Below, in pieces: positions 28,954-38,004 of a DNA stretch of 64,000 nt (position 1 is its first letter; every line of letters starts with the position of its first letter). Source of the stretch: Clostridium culturomicium (GTDB taxonomy: Bacteria; Bacillota; Clostridia; Clostridiales; Clostridiaceae). The notes below the pieces were generated by a model. That model ran no database searches, had not been told where the DNA came from, and saw only the letters and a list, made by a program, of their open reading frames with translations. The position numbers were made by a program, and so were the translations under genes. The stretch lies in the NCBI RefSeq assembly GCF_000821305.1, contig NZ_CCXK01000017.1, positions 1,336,827 through 1,400,826 of the forward strand, written 5' to 3'.

Positions 28954-29287
28954 TTTTGCAACCCTCTTTCTTTTATAAATATTTAATTCAGTAAACTCTT
29001 ATATTAAGTCAGTATTCAAATATTAATAAGAAATTCTCTGACTTATTCCTTCAAGATAATGTTTAGAAGGAGTTTTCTTTAAAAAACTAGTACAGTTATA
29101 AAAAAACACTATAACAGTTAACACAGTTATTAAAGCTGCCACGAATTTACGTAAATATAAACTTTATATTAGAGCCAAATTTTTAGTAATTCTTCTAAAA
29201 AAACCTTATGTACATGGCCCTCTCTATAAATTATACTCTAATTTTTTTAAAATTCAACCCTTTACACAAACATACTTTGTGAATATT
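28954..29287. other. nifJ upstream region with a dispersed hairpin
   Basis: No gene is visible in these 334 bp. An ATTCCTTC/GAAGGAGT hairpin (29045-29052 with 29066-29073) of the dispersed family lies about 100 bp upstream of nifJ. The nifJ promoter must lie here, but I cannot fix its boxes. Confidence 0.6.
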
Positions 29288-30685
29288 TTAATTATATTCC
29301 AGTTCTATTTCTTGCATATAATCAACTGTAATAGCATCATATCCACTCTGTACTAATTTTTCATTAAAACACTGTATATTTTCCTCTTCTCCGTGAACAA
29401 GAAACACCTTTGAAGGAGATTTTTCTAAACTTTCAATCCATTGAAACAAACCTTCTTTATCAGCATGACAAGAAAGTCCTCCTATATAGTGGACTTTGGC
29501 CTTCACTTCCAAATTTTCACCTGAAACCCTAACATTTTTTTCCCCTTTTAAAAGCTTACTTCCAATACTGGCTCTTCCTTGATAAGAGGTAACTATTATT
29601 CCACATTCTTCCCTAGTTAGATTATTTTTTAAATGATTCGCAACCCTTCCACCATCATGAAGTCCTCCTGCGACAATAATGATTGCTTTTTCTTTAACAG
29701 ACTGAACTTCTTCTGCTTCTTCATTTGTTTTAACAAAATGTAAACCGTTAAAATTTAATGGGTCATCTCCCTTAGCAATAAGCCTTTGAGCAGCTCTGTC
29801 AAAATACTCCTCATACTTTTTAAATATATCAGTAAGAGAAGATGCTAATGGACTGTCAACATAAACAGAGCACCCTTTAAGTTTTCCATCCTCAACGAAT
29901 TTATTAAGCATATAAATAATTTCCTGAGTTCTTCCTAATGAAAAGCAAGGTATAATTAGATTTCCCCCAGCCTCCATGGTACTTCTTGCAATCTCTAAAA
30001 ACTCTGGATAAACATCCTTATCATTATGACTTCTATCCCCATAGGTGCTTTCCATAATTAAATAATCAGCTTTTAATCCAGTCTGTGGATCCTTTAAAAT
30101 ATCCTTATTGGTATTTCCAATATCCCCTGTGAAAACAACTCTGGTTATTTCTCCCTTGCTACTACTAATTATAAGTTCACATATAGCAGACCCTAAAATG
30201 TGTCCCGCATCATGGAATTTCAACTTTATATTGTCAGTCAATTTAATCTCTTCTTCGTAGTCAAAGCCTTCAAAGTGTTTTATAGCCTCTTCCACATCCT
30301 TCATTTCATATAAAGGCTGTAAAGGTTCCATATCCTTCTTTTGTCTTTCTAAGTTTTCAAAATATGTATCCTCACCTTGAATTTTAGCAGCATCCTTAAG
30401 AAGGCACTCGCTCAAATCCACTGTAGGCTTTGTACAAATAACTCTGCCTTCATATCCCTTTTTATATAAAAGTGGTATTCTTCCACTATGGTCAACATGA
30501 CTGTGGGATAAAATCACAAAATCAATATCCTTTGGGTCAAATTTTAATTCTTCATTCTCATAATCACTTTCATCATGACTTTGAAATAATCCACAATCAA
30601 ATAAAATATTTATATCCTCTATAGTTACCATATGACATGACCCTGTAACACATTTAGCTGCACCTAAAAATTTAATCTTTAACAT
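29288..30685 (-). CDS. MBL-fold, beta-CASP RNA nuclease
   Basis: The 465-residue protein carries the metallo-beta-lactamase metal motif HSHVDH (61-66), later ligands in HDAGHILGSA and GDIGN, the beta-CASP domain and the C-terminal GGLSCHADKEGL, then VHGEEEN. This layout is that of bacterial beta-CASP nucleases related to the archaeal/CPSF group, distinct from RNase J. Likely role is RNA processing in the cytoplasm; the exact substrate is unknown. Length is normal. It is apparently monocistronic. Confidence 0.88.
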   Translation of the reverse strand: MLKIKFLGAAKCVTGSCHMVTIEDINILFDCGLFQSHDESDYENEELKFDPKDIDFVILSHSHVDHSGRIPLLYKKGYEGRVICTKPTVDLSECLLKDAAKIQGEDTYFENLERQKKDMEPLQPLYEMKDVEEAIKHFEGFDYEEEIKLTDNIKLKFHDAGHILGSAICELIISSSKGEITRVVFTGDIGNTNKDILKDPQTGLKADYLIMESTYGDRSHNDKDVYPEFLEIARSTMEAGGNLIIPCFSLGRTQEIIYMLNKFVEDGKLKGCSVYVDSPLASSLTDIFKKYEEYFDRAAQRLIAKGDDPLNFNGLHFVKTNEEAEEVQSVKEKAIIIVAGGLHDGGRVANHLKNNLTREECGIIVTSYQGRASIGSKLLKGEKNVRVSGENLEVKAKVHYIGGLSCHADKEGLFQWIESLEKSPSKVFLVHGEEENIQCFNEKLVQSGYDAITVDYMQEIELEYN

Positions 30686-31023
30686 AATTACTCTCCCATT
30701 TTAACCTTATTTTAAATACGTACTTTTATAGTGTTAGCAAATGATGAGTTTTTATTAATCTAGAATACTCAAAGATATAATGCTGATTTTATTTTATTGA
30801 TTAATTTAGCCATAAACCAATTACAAATATAAAATGTAGAAGCTAAATGTAAATATCAATGAAAAAGCTTAATTAAATCTTATACATAAAAAAAGAAATC
30901 CCCTTTGGGATTTCTACAATCATTCTTAATTCTCAATTCCTAATTCTCAATTCCTAATTCCTAATTCCTAATTCTTAATTCCTAATTCCTAATTCTTAAT
31001 TCCTAACTGTTAATTCTTAACTC
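30686..31023. repeat. Gap with terminator and a long heptamer array
   Basis: No gene is visible. After the terminator of the kinase gene at 30888-30915, a run of about 14 units of 7-8 bp (variants of TAATTCC, TAATTCT and CAATTCC) fills about 30922-31028 up to the stop codon of the kinase gene. Confidence 0.8.
30888..30916 (-). terminator. Intrinsic terminator after the deoxynucleoside kinase gene
   Basis: AGAAATCCC (30894-30902) pairs with GGGATTTCT (30907-30915) around CTTT, with seven T on the minus strand. Confidence 0.85.
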
Positions 31024-31677
31024 TTAACTCTCTCTAAGTTTTTTAAGCTTTTCTTCCACTTCCTTAAGTACTCTAAGCTTGTCCTCTTCATTATTAACGA
31101 TATCTGTTATATCCATGTCAATAGTATAAACTTCACTGGCATCATAATGATTCATTACCCAGTTATCATAATCCTTCCATAGACATCTATAGTACTCAAC
31201 TAAAGCTTCATCAAGCTCATAGTCCCTTCCTCTTTTTCTTATTCTCTCAATAACAGTTTCAAAAGATCCCTTTAGGTAAATCATTAAATCTGGTGATTTC
31301 TTTGGAAGTTCTTTAAGCTCCTCCATCATATTATCTGCAAGGTTTTCGTATATCTCCATCTCAAGCTCCGAGATTCTTCCAAGTTCCATGTTCTTTCTTG
31401 CAAAGTACCAATCTTCATAAATTGATCTATCAAGGACATTGTTATCATTCACAAGCGCCTGCTTAATACTTTTAAATCTCGTATCTAAAAACCATAGTTG
31501 AAGTAAGAAAGGATATCTTTTCTCTTGTATCTCTTTCTCTGTAGCTGTGTAAAACAGAGGTAATATCTTATTATCTTCCACAGACTCATAAAATACCTCA
31601 CTTCCAAAATGCTCTCCTAACGCTTTGGAAACACTAGTTTTACCCAAGCCTATCATACCGCCTACTACTAACAACAT
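31024..31677 (-). CDS. Deoxynucleoside kinase
   Basis: This 217-residue kinase phosphorylates deoxynucleosides in the salvage pathway. The P-loop is GGMIGLGKTS (6-15). The family motif LDRSIYEDWYFA (DRS with the following E) and the lid RKRGRDYE are seen, as in the Dck/Dgk group. It cannot be split into dA/dG or dC specificity from sequence alone. AGGTGAAG precedes the ATG. Monocistronic; the 3' side has a heptamer array and terminator. Confidence 0.9.
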   Translation of the reverse strand: MLLVVGGMIGLGKTSVSKALGEHFGSEVFYESVEDNKILPLFYTATEKEIQEKRYPFLLQLWFLDTRFKSIKQALVNDNNVLDRSIYEDWYFARKNMELGRISELEMEIYENLADNMMEELKELPKKSPDLMIYLKGSFETVIERIRKRGRDYELDEALVEYYRCLWKDYDNWVMNHYDASEVYTIDMDITDIVNNEEDKLRVLKEVEEKLKKLRES

Positions 31678-32025
31678 TCTTCACCTTTCCCTTCGTTATA
31701 ATTAAGAATGCCGAATTTATAATGTAAAATATTTGTAAAAATTCCTTTGAAGTTTTTCAACTAACCAACCCAAAATAGCCAATGGATTTCAATAAAACAA
31801 GAAACAAAAAAACTTCCAAGAATTTCGGCCCATAAGCCTTGATTCTACATCCTTATTTTACATCCTTAATTCTACATTCAATAAAAAATTCTTAATCTTA
31901 AATTATAAACTCTAAACTTTAAATTCTTAATTTTCATAAATAGTCCATACTCGCAAAGAAATCGCCTTTCGGCGATTTCCTCAAAGATTATATTTAATAT
32001 TATATTATAGTAACAATATTACCAT
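31678..32025. other. 348-bp gap between kinase gene and murG
   Basis: No gene is visible. It holds degenerate TTCTACAT/TTAATTC repeats (about 31840-31935) and the murG hairpin (31958-31979). Confidence 0.6.
31958..31979 (-). terminator. Hairpin after murG, probable terminator
   Basis: GAAATCGCC (31958-31966) pairs perfectly with GGCGATTTC (31971-31979) around TTTC. The T-tract on the minus strand is short (TTTG). Confidence 0.65.
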
Positions 32026-33102
32026 CTATCTCTTAATTCGACAATCCTCTATTAGCTTAATTATGTTGCTTAGGCTATCTCTTTCCTTACTTTTGCTCAT
32101 GTTTTTTATATATGTCTCCTTATTTACATTAAGTTCATTTATTTTTTCTTGAAGACTTAATGGATTAAGGTTTTCTTCTTCTATAACCACGCTGTAGCCT
32201 GACTTCTTAAAGGAATTAGCATTAAGAATCTGGTCACCTCTGCTGGCTTTTGCTGAAAGAGGTATTAATATATTTGGCTTTTTCAAAGCAAGAAGTTCAA
32301 ATATCGTATTAGATCCAGCTCTTGAAATAACAATATCTGATAGTTGCATTAAGTCTGCAAGCTCATCTTTAATGTATTCAAATTGAACATAACCTTCTGT
32401 TAAATTAAAGTTTCTATCTAAATTTCCTTTTCCACATAAGTGAACTATATTATAAGTTTTTAGTAAATCATTTAAAGATTCTCTAACACAACTGTTTATA
32501 ATTCTTGAACCTAAGCTCCCTCCAGTAACTAAAATAACTGGCTTATCATTTTTAAAGCCACAAAACTCTTTAGCTTTAATTTTGCTTCCTTTAAATAACT
32601 CCTCTCTAATTGGAGACCCTGTAAGTACTGCTTTCTTCTTATTAACGTGCTGCATTGCTTCTTCAAAGGTTACACAAATCTTTGTTGCATAAGGCATTGC
32701 TAACTTGTTTGCAAGACCTGGTGTAATATCTGATTCATGTATTATTATTGGAATCTTATTAAAGTAAGCTCCCATTACAACTGGTACTGAAACGAATCCA
32801 CCCTTTGAAAATACTATGTCTGGTTTTTCTCTTTTTAAGATTGCTTTAGCATCAAATACGCCTTTTATTACTTTAAAAGGATCTGTAAAATTCTTAACAT
32901 CAAAATATCTTCTAAGTTTTCCGCTTGATATAATATGATATTTAATTCCTTCTGCTTCCATAAGCTTTCTCTCTATTCCATTTTCAGTTCCCATATATTC
33001 AATTTCATACCCAAGTTCCTTAAGCTTTGGTAATAGAGCAATGTTTGGGGTAACATGTCCTGCTGTTCCTCCACCTGTCATGATAATTTTCTTGTTACTC
33101 AA
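32026..33102 (-). CDS. murG: UDP-GlcNAc:lipid I GlcNAc transferase MurG
   Basis: This 358-residue peripheral membrane GT28 enzyme makes lipid II from lipid I. The N-terminal GGTAGHVTPN (11-20) and the C-domain motifs VTGGSLGSRIIN and ISRAGSNTIFELLALKKP are diagnostic. The start is TTG at 33102 with a strong AGGAGG 9 bp upstream. It lies 21 kb from the dcw cluster and next to SASP genes, apparently monocistronic. Confidence 0.95.
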   Translation of the reverse strand: MSNKKIIMTGGGTAGHVTPNIALLPKLKELGYEIEYMGTENGIERKLMEAEGIKYHIISSGKLRRYFDVKNFTDPFKVIKGVFDAKAILKREKPDIVFSKGGFVSVPVVMGAYFNKIPIIIHESDITPGLANKLAMPYATKICVTFEEAMQHVNKKKAVLTGSPIREELFKGSKIKAKEFCGFKNDKPVILVTGGSLGSRIINSCVRESLNDLLKTYNIVHLCGKGNLDRNFNLTEGYVQFEYIKDELADLMQLSDIVISRAGSNTIFELLALKKPNILIPLSAKASRGDQILNANSFKKSGYSVVIEEENLNPLSLQEKINELNVNKETYIKNMSKSKERDSLSNIIKLIEDCRIKR

Positions 33103-33486
33103 TTTAAAAATCCTCCTAAATCAGTATAGTAAAAAATCACTATTTTAATTTTTGTTAACTATTTTAATTTTTGTTAACTATTTTAATTTTTTTACTATAA
33201 ACATTTATATCATACTAGCTATATTATGCTTCATATTCAGTTATGCCACATCTATGTTAAATTGTAAATATAAAATTGAATTTTTCTCTATAGATTCTAT
33301 AGGATTTAGAAAAATAAATCCTATAGTATATATAATCTTGCCTTAAATCATATATTTATCGTTGATTTCATTGCAAATAATGGAAACCCTTCATAAACCT
33401 TGCCAACGTTGGTACAACTTCTCTTAAATATTATCTTTATAAGCGGGTACAATACTATTATCAAAACAAAAGGAGGTGACAACGAG
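33103..33486. other. Divergent region murG / first SASP gene
   Basis: No gene is visible. A 19-bp unit TATTTTAATTTTTGTTAAC is repeated about two and a half times at 33139-33190. A sporulation (SigG) promoter for the SASP gene is expected but cannot be placed with confidence; a possible -10 is CAATACTA near 33450-33457. Confidence 0.55.
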
Positions 33487-33687
33487 ATGACAAACAACTA
33501 TAGTTCAAACAAACCTGTAGTTCCTGAAGCAAAAGCTGGATTAAACAAATTCAAAATGGAAGCAGCTAACGAAGTAGGAGTTAACCTAAAAGATGGTTAC
33601 AATGGTGACTTAACTTCTAGAGAAGCTGGTTCAGTAGGCGGCCAAATGGTTAAAAAAATGGTTGAAGCTTACGAAAAAAACCTATAA
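33487..33687 (+). CDS. Small acid-soluble spore protein, alpha/beta type
   Basis: The protein is 66 residues from the ATG at 33487, which has AGGAGGTG at 33471-33478; a longer frame upstream is not likely to be used. It shows the alpha/beta SASP core: FKMEAANEVGV, LTSREAGSVGGQMVKKMVE, and the GPR protease site around EAANEVGV. These proteins coat spore DNA and give UV resistance. The neighbour at 33824 is a close paralogue, identical over most of the C-terminal 40 residues, so the pair arose by tandem duplication. Confidence 0.96.
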   Translation: MTNNYSSNKPVVPEAKAGLNKFKMEAANEVGVNLKDGYNGDLTSREAGSVGGQMVKKMVEAYEKNL

Positions 33688-33823
33688 TTTAAATTGTTGT
33701 TAGTAGCACATGGTAGATTTATTATTTAATGAAGTTAGCAAATTTTATTTAAATAATAGGAGTCGCAAAGTAAATATATGTTTGCTGGCTTCACAATTTA
33801 ACTTGTTGAAGGAGGAAAATATT

Positions 33824-34015
33824 ATGGCAAGCAGAAATAGAGTATTAGTACCAGAAGCAAAAGCAGGTTTAGACAGATTTAAAATGGAAGCAGCACAAGA
33901 AGTAGGAGTTAACTTAAAAGATGGTTACAATGGAGACTTAACTTCAAGAGAAGCTGGATCTATTGGTGGCCAAATGGTTAAAAAAATGGTTGAAGCTTAC
34001 GAAAGAAATTTATAA
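33824..34015 (+). CDS. Small acid-soluble spore protein, alpha/beta type (second copy)
   Basis: The protein is 63 residues from the ATG at 33824, preceded by GGAGG at 33811-33815. It has the same SASP core as the upstream copy (FKMEAAQEVGV, LTSREAGSIGGQMV). The N-terminus differs (MASRNRVLVPEAK). It binds DNA as an A-form-like coat in the forespore. The 136-bp spacer between the genes has AT-rich sequence and could hold its own SigG promoter. A strong terminator follows. Confidence 0.96.
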   Translation: MASRNRVLVPEAKAGLDRFKMEAAQEVGVNLKDGYNGDLTSREAGSIGGQMVKKMVEAYERNL

Positions 34016-34080
34016 TTAGATAACTTTTAAAAAGTTGCTAAAAATAATTTACAATTGTAAGAAACCCCTCTAATAAAATG

Positions 34081-34112
34081 GGGATGCATCTTAATTGATG
34101 CATCCCTTTTAT
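34081..34112 (+). terminator. Intrinsic terminator after the SASP pair
   Basis: GGGATGCATC (34081-34090) and GATGCATCCC (34097-34106) form a perfect 10-bp stem followed by TTTTATTATT. Confidence 0.92.
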
Positions 34113-34284
34113 TATTCCAATAAACTAAATTATTTAAACTATCTTCTTCACACAAACTTTCCACTAACTTCCAAGAAAATTTAAATAAATTTAATTTTAT
34201 CATCTTCTTCTCTCTTTTTAATTGAAATGCTCAATTATACTTCTATTATCTTTAAAATTCATATGAGCTCTAAAAATATAATTG

Positions 34285-36057
34285 CTATCTCTTTACTTTA
34301 CTTTCTCTAATATCTTTAATTTTCAGCTGAACTGATCTTCTTCCATTGAACTCATTAATGTCCGGCTGAAAAAGCACATCAACAAATAAATTTTCCGGTG
34401 CCATCATATGACTTCTGTAATCATCACCATAGGCTGAAATGAAAATCTCTTCCACTCTTTCCTTACCATTGAAAAATATTCCATCAACAGTTTTGAAAGT
34501 TTTCTCAAGATAAAATTTTAATTTAACGTGCTGTTCCTCAGCACCTAAAAATCTAACTTCCTTTACCCTTACCTTTAAAGCACCTAAAACCGGCGAAGGG
34601 TTTCCCTTTCCAAAGGGCTCAAGTCTGTTGAACTCTTCAACCACAGCTTCATTAACATAATTTAATTTTATAGGTGAATCCACCTTAATCTTTAAAGCTA
34701 AATCATTATCATTTAATGTACAATTTTCATTTAAAAGTCTTCTAAACTCTGGAATGTTTTCTTCCTTTATTGAAAGTCCCGCAGCCATAGGATGCCCTCC
34801 AAATTTATGAAGAACCTCCTTGCACTTTAGCATTTCCTCGAACATATTATACTCTTCAATAGATCTTCCTGAACCCTTTGGCATATCCTTACCTTCTGTT
34901 AATACAAAAGTTGGTCTCCCGTATTTTTCCTTAACTCTTCCTGCAACTATTCCAGCAATACTTTCGTGGATATGATCATTGTAAACCACAATAATTCTAT
35001 CATTAATTAAATCAGAACCTTCAATTGCTTCACATACCTCTTCAAAGCTTGCAGTAGTCAGATCTTGTCTTTCCTTATTTAAATTAAATACCTTTGTGGC
35101 AAGCTCCATGGCTTCCCTATTATCTTCACATAATAAAAGCTGCAATGACATCTCTGCTGTTTCTAATCTTCCTGTGGCATTAATGCATGGACCAATAGCA
35201 AAACCAACATTATAGCAGGTAACTTCTCCTTGTATATCAATAACCTGCTTTAAAGCCTTAATTCCAGGATTATTAGATTTAGAAAGAATCTTAAGTCCTT
35301 CCTTGGCAATAATTCTATTTTCATCCTGCAAATCCACAACATCACAAATAGTTCCAATTGCAGCCAGCTCTAAAAGGTCATCTCCTCCATTAATTCCTCT
35401 TCTTTTATAAAGGGCCATGGCAAATTTATATGCAATGGCAGCTCCACATAAAAGCTTAAAGGGATACTGACACTCCTCCTGCTTTGGATTTACTAAAGCA
35501 TCACTATTTGGTACAATTAATCTTCTTTCACCATCAACTTCTTCAAAAGGCAGCTCATGGTGGTCAGTAACAATTACCTTTAAGCCGAGATCCTTAGCTC
35601 TTTGGACCTCTGCCACTGCAGAAATACCATTATCGCAAGTTATTATTAAATCAAAGCCTTCCTTAGCAATAGCTTCAACTCTGGTAATGTTCATTCCATA
35701 GCCTTCATTCTCTCTATGCGGAATATGATAAGCAACATTTCCTCCGCACTTCTTTATTGCCTTATATAAAATAGCCGTACTTGTAACTCCATCACAATCG
35801 TAATCACCATAAACCATAATTTTTTCCTTATTGTCTATAGCTTCACACATTATTTTTATAGCCTTTTCCATATCCTTCATTTTATATGGATCATACATAT
35901 CCTTAAGGTTATTATTTAAAAAACCCCTTACCTTAGCCGGTGTATCTAAACCTCTGTTAATTAAAACTCTAAGAGTAATTGGGCTAACTTTTACCTCATT
36001 ATAAAGGGCTTTTATCGTATCCATGGAACATTCCGTCTGTCTCCACACTGTTTTCAT
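34285..36057 (-). CDS. recJ: Single-stranded-DNA-specific exonuclease RecJ
   Basis: This 590-residue DHH-family nuclease has the DHH motif set YGDYDCDGVTST and TDHHELP and the DHHA1 region with GGHPMAAGLS, followed by a C-terminal OB-like domain (about 460-590). RecJ degrades 5'-ended ssDNA in recombination and mismatch repair. Its length matches the shorter firmicute RecJ forms. The start ATG at 36057 has GGAG upstream. Monocistronic. Confidence 0.9.
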   Translation of the reverse strand: MKTVWRQTECSMDTIKALYNEVKVSPITLRVLINRGLDTPAKVRGFLNNNLKDMYDPYKMKDMEKAIKIMCEAIDNKEKIMVYGDYDCDGVTSTAILYKAIKKCGGNVAYHIPHRENEGYGMNITRVEAIAKEGFDLIITCDNGISAVAEVQRAKDLGLKVIVTDHHELPFEEVDGERRLIVPNSDALVNPKQEECQYPFKLLCGAAIAYKFAMALYKRRGINGGDDLLELAAIGTICDVVDLQDENRIIAKEGLKILSKSNNPGIKALKQVIDIQGEVTCYNVGFAIGPCINATGRLETAEMSLQLLLCEDNREAMELATKVFNLNKERQDLTTASFEEVCEAIEGSDLINDRIIVVYNDHIHESIAGIVAGRVKEKYGRPTFVLTEGKDMPKGSGRSIEEYNMFEEMLKCKEVLHKFGGHPMAAGLSIKEENIPEFRRLLNENCTLNDNDLALKIKVDSPIKLNYVNEAVVEEFNRLEPFGKGNPSPVLGALKVRVKEVRFLGAEEQHVKLKFYLEKTFKTVDGIFFNGKERVEEIFISAYGDDYRSHMMAPENLFVDVLFQPDINEFNGRRSVQLKIKDIRESKVKR

Positions 36058-36429
36058 CCAGCATCTCCATCCTTCCCGCGTCAGTGAAATAAATATAATC
36101 TATAAACTTTATCTTTAAGCTGAAAACTAAAATATTCACCACTAATATAATTATAATTCTCAAGTCGAAAATACTATTTCTCAACAAATAATCTATATGA
36201 ATTATAACACGGTAATTTTAAATTGTCTTGAAGAAAACTACAGATATAATTATAAACACTTCCTATTATTGAAAATTTTCTTCATAAAGCACATTAAATT
36301 AAATTATATAAATTTATAAGTTTTCATTATAATTCTAAGTTCTTATCTCCAACTTCTATAATAAAAAAATACTAGAAAAATATAGTTTTTCCAAAGCACG
36401 ATATTTAGGGTGATTATATACTTTTCGTT
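36058..36429. other. Upstream region of recJ, no gene
   Basis: These 372 bp are AT-rich. I see no ORF, RNA or repeat of note apart from the flank of the IS1595-like unit beginning at 36430. Confidence 0.55.
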
Positions 36430-36527
36430 CCCTATGAGCTTTTTTAAAGAAATGTTGTTATACAAAAATTTCCTGCAAGCCAAAATACTCTAAAATGATT
36501 TTCTTAAACTTTAAATCTTATTTTTCT

Positions 36528-36606
36528 ACTTATTTTTGTACTTATTTTTGCACTTATTTTTTGTACTTATTTTTGTACTTATTTTTGTACTTATTTTTGT
36601 ACTTAT
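36528..36606 (+). repeat. 12-bp tandem repeat ACTTATTTTTGT
   Basis: About six and a half nearly perfect copies lie between the left inverted repeat and the transposase-like gene. Confidence 0.85.
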
Positions 36607-36920
36607 AACTTTACATTTGAAATTCTATATTCATAATTTTATACTTATAATTTTATATAGAATTTTTATATTTATAATTTATATTTTTCATATGCAACTT
36701 AAGTTTGATACCTACTCTTAAAAAAGTAGAATTTTAGTCACCTCTCACTTTATAAAATTTAATTTTTTTATTGAATTAAAATGCCAGTGAATAAAAATAT
36801 AAAAAAGCTGTTAATAATTAAATATATAAGCTGTATATTTCAATTAGAATTATTCACCAGCCCATAGAAATAACCTGAATAGCATCAGTTTCTATATACA
36901 TTTTTAAAGGAGACTATATA

Positions 36921-37772
36921 ATGATTTCATATACAGATATCCCAACTAACAATGAAGTTAAAATTACTTGCTGTCCTCATTGCAGCAGCATCAATTTTAT
37001 AAAGCATGGACGATATAAAAATACCCCTCGCTTTAAATGCAAAGATTGCTTACACACCTTCTCCACAAGGACCAATACACCATGGTATTATTCTAAGAAA
37101 ACCACGGATCAATGGCAGGAGTTCTATTATCTCCTTATGGATTGTCAACCTCTAGAATATTGTGCTAAAACACTTAAAATTAATATTGCCACAGCGTTTT
37201 ACTGGAGACATAAAATTCTAAACGCTTTAAAGCCCCAAACTGAACCTGATATATTATCAAATCATGTAACCATGCATCACTATTTTATAAAGGAAAGTTT
37301 TAAAGGATCAAAAACACTTATCCACGAAACAGAAAATCGACAAAAACTTTGGGTCGTAATGTCCTATGACTCATGCGATAACAGTTTAATCTTGCCTTAC
37401 TCCAGACGAATTTGGAACAAACAGCACTTTGAGGAGTTAGTATGCTCCAGAATCGCTCCCAAAACATATATTTCAGCCTATGGAAACAGATATATTCAAG
37501 TTTATGCTAAGAATCATAATAAAAAGCTGAAAAAATCCAAAAATTCTATAACTGAGACTCCATTTTCTAATCTTATAGATATTTTCAACGAAATTCTAAG
37601 AAAAACCCATGGTATTGCAACAAAATATTTATTGGAATATTTTGCATTAGTTAAAATTCATTTTTTGAAAAGAAATTTTACTATAGGTGAAATTTTACAT
37701 AATATATATAATAATAGTTACATAAAATCTCATAATATTAAAAAGTTAAGATCAATGAAAGCACCTAGTTAA
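36921..37772 (+). CDS. IS1595-family transposase-like protein with substituted catalytic residues
   Basis: The protein has 283 residues. An N-terminal zinc ribbon (CPHC 18-21, CKDC 40-43) and a helix-turn-helix-like segment ending TAFYWRHKILNAL (91-103) match the IS1595/ISXO2 group. The DDE-domain landmarks remain (YFIKESFKGS at 121-130, HGIATKYLLEY at 230-240). However, the first catalytic position, usually a D-E in this place, reads H119-H120. The block usually SDG-like reads SAYGN (185-189). The frame is intact with a good AAGGAG site, so either it is freshly inactivated or it is kept for DNA binding. Confidence 0.75.
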   Translation: MISYTDIPTNNEVKITCCPHCSSINFIKHGRYKNTPRFKCKDCLHTFSTRTNTPWYYSKKTTDQWQEFYYLLMDCQPLEYCAKTLKINIATAFYWRHKILNALKPQTEPDILSNHVTMHHYFIKESFKGSKTLIHETENRQKLWVVMSYDSCDNSLILPYSRRIWNKQHFEELVCSRIAPKTYISAYGNRYIQVYAKNHNKKLKKSKNSITETPFSNLIDIFNEILRKTHGIATKYLLEYFALVKIHFLKRNFTIGEILHNIYNNSYIKSHNIKKLRSMKAPS

Positions 37773-37892
37773 ATTAATCCACTTACTCCCAATTTGATCT
37801 TAAGAATTAACTCTAATTATATGCAATAAAATATCAACAACATTTCTTTAAAAAAGACCCTAAGGTGCCGAATAGTTAAAATATCTTGCCCT

Positions 37893-37983
37893 TTTAATCC
37901 CTTACTTATTTTAATCCCTTACTTATTTTAATGCCTTACTTATTTTTATACCTTACCTATTTTTATACCTTACCTATTTTTTT
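37893..37983 (+). repeat. About 17-bp tandem repeat (CTTACTTATTTTAATCC-like)
   Basis: About five degenerate copies lie just outside the right end of the IS1595-like unit and share the ACTTATTTT core with the array at 36528-36606. Confidence 0.75.
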
Positions 37984-38004
37984 GTCGTATTGACTTTTAT
38001 GCCT

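Larger units (their letters stand above)
36430..37865 (+). mobile_element. IS1595-like unit with terminal inverted repeats
   Basis: The left end CCCTATGAG-CTTTTTTAAAGAAATGTTGTT (36430-36460) and the right end (37831-37865, inverted: CCTTAGGGT followed by the same 22-bp core) bracket one gene (36921-37772). The total is 1436 bp. No 8-bp target duplication is visible (TTTTCGTT left, TGCCGAAT right). The left interior carries six ACTTATTTTTGT repeats, and a related 17-bp array lies just beyond the right end. Confidence 0.7.

Noticed and set aside
36536..36721. 61-codon frame with LIFVLIFVL repeats
   Set aside because: It is a translation of the 12-bp tandem repeat and has no ribosome site.
36422..37873. 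Target-site duplication around the IS1595-like unit
   Set aside because: Eight-base flanks (TTTTCGTT and TGCCGAAT) do not match, so recent transposition is not shown.
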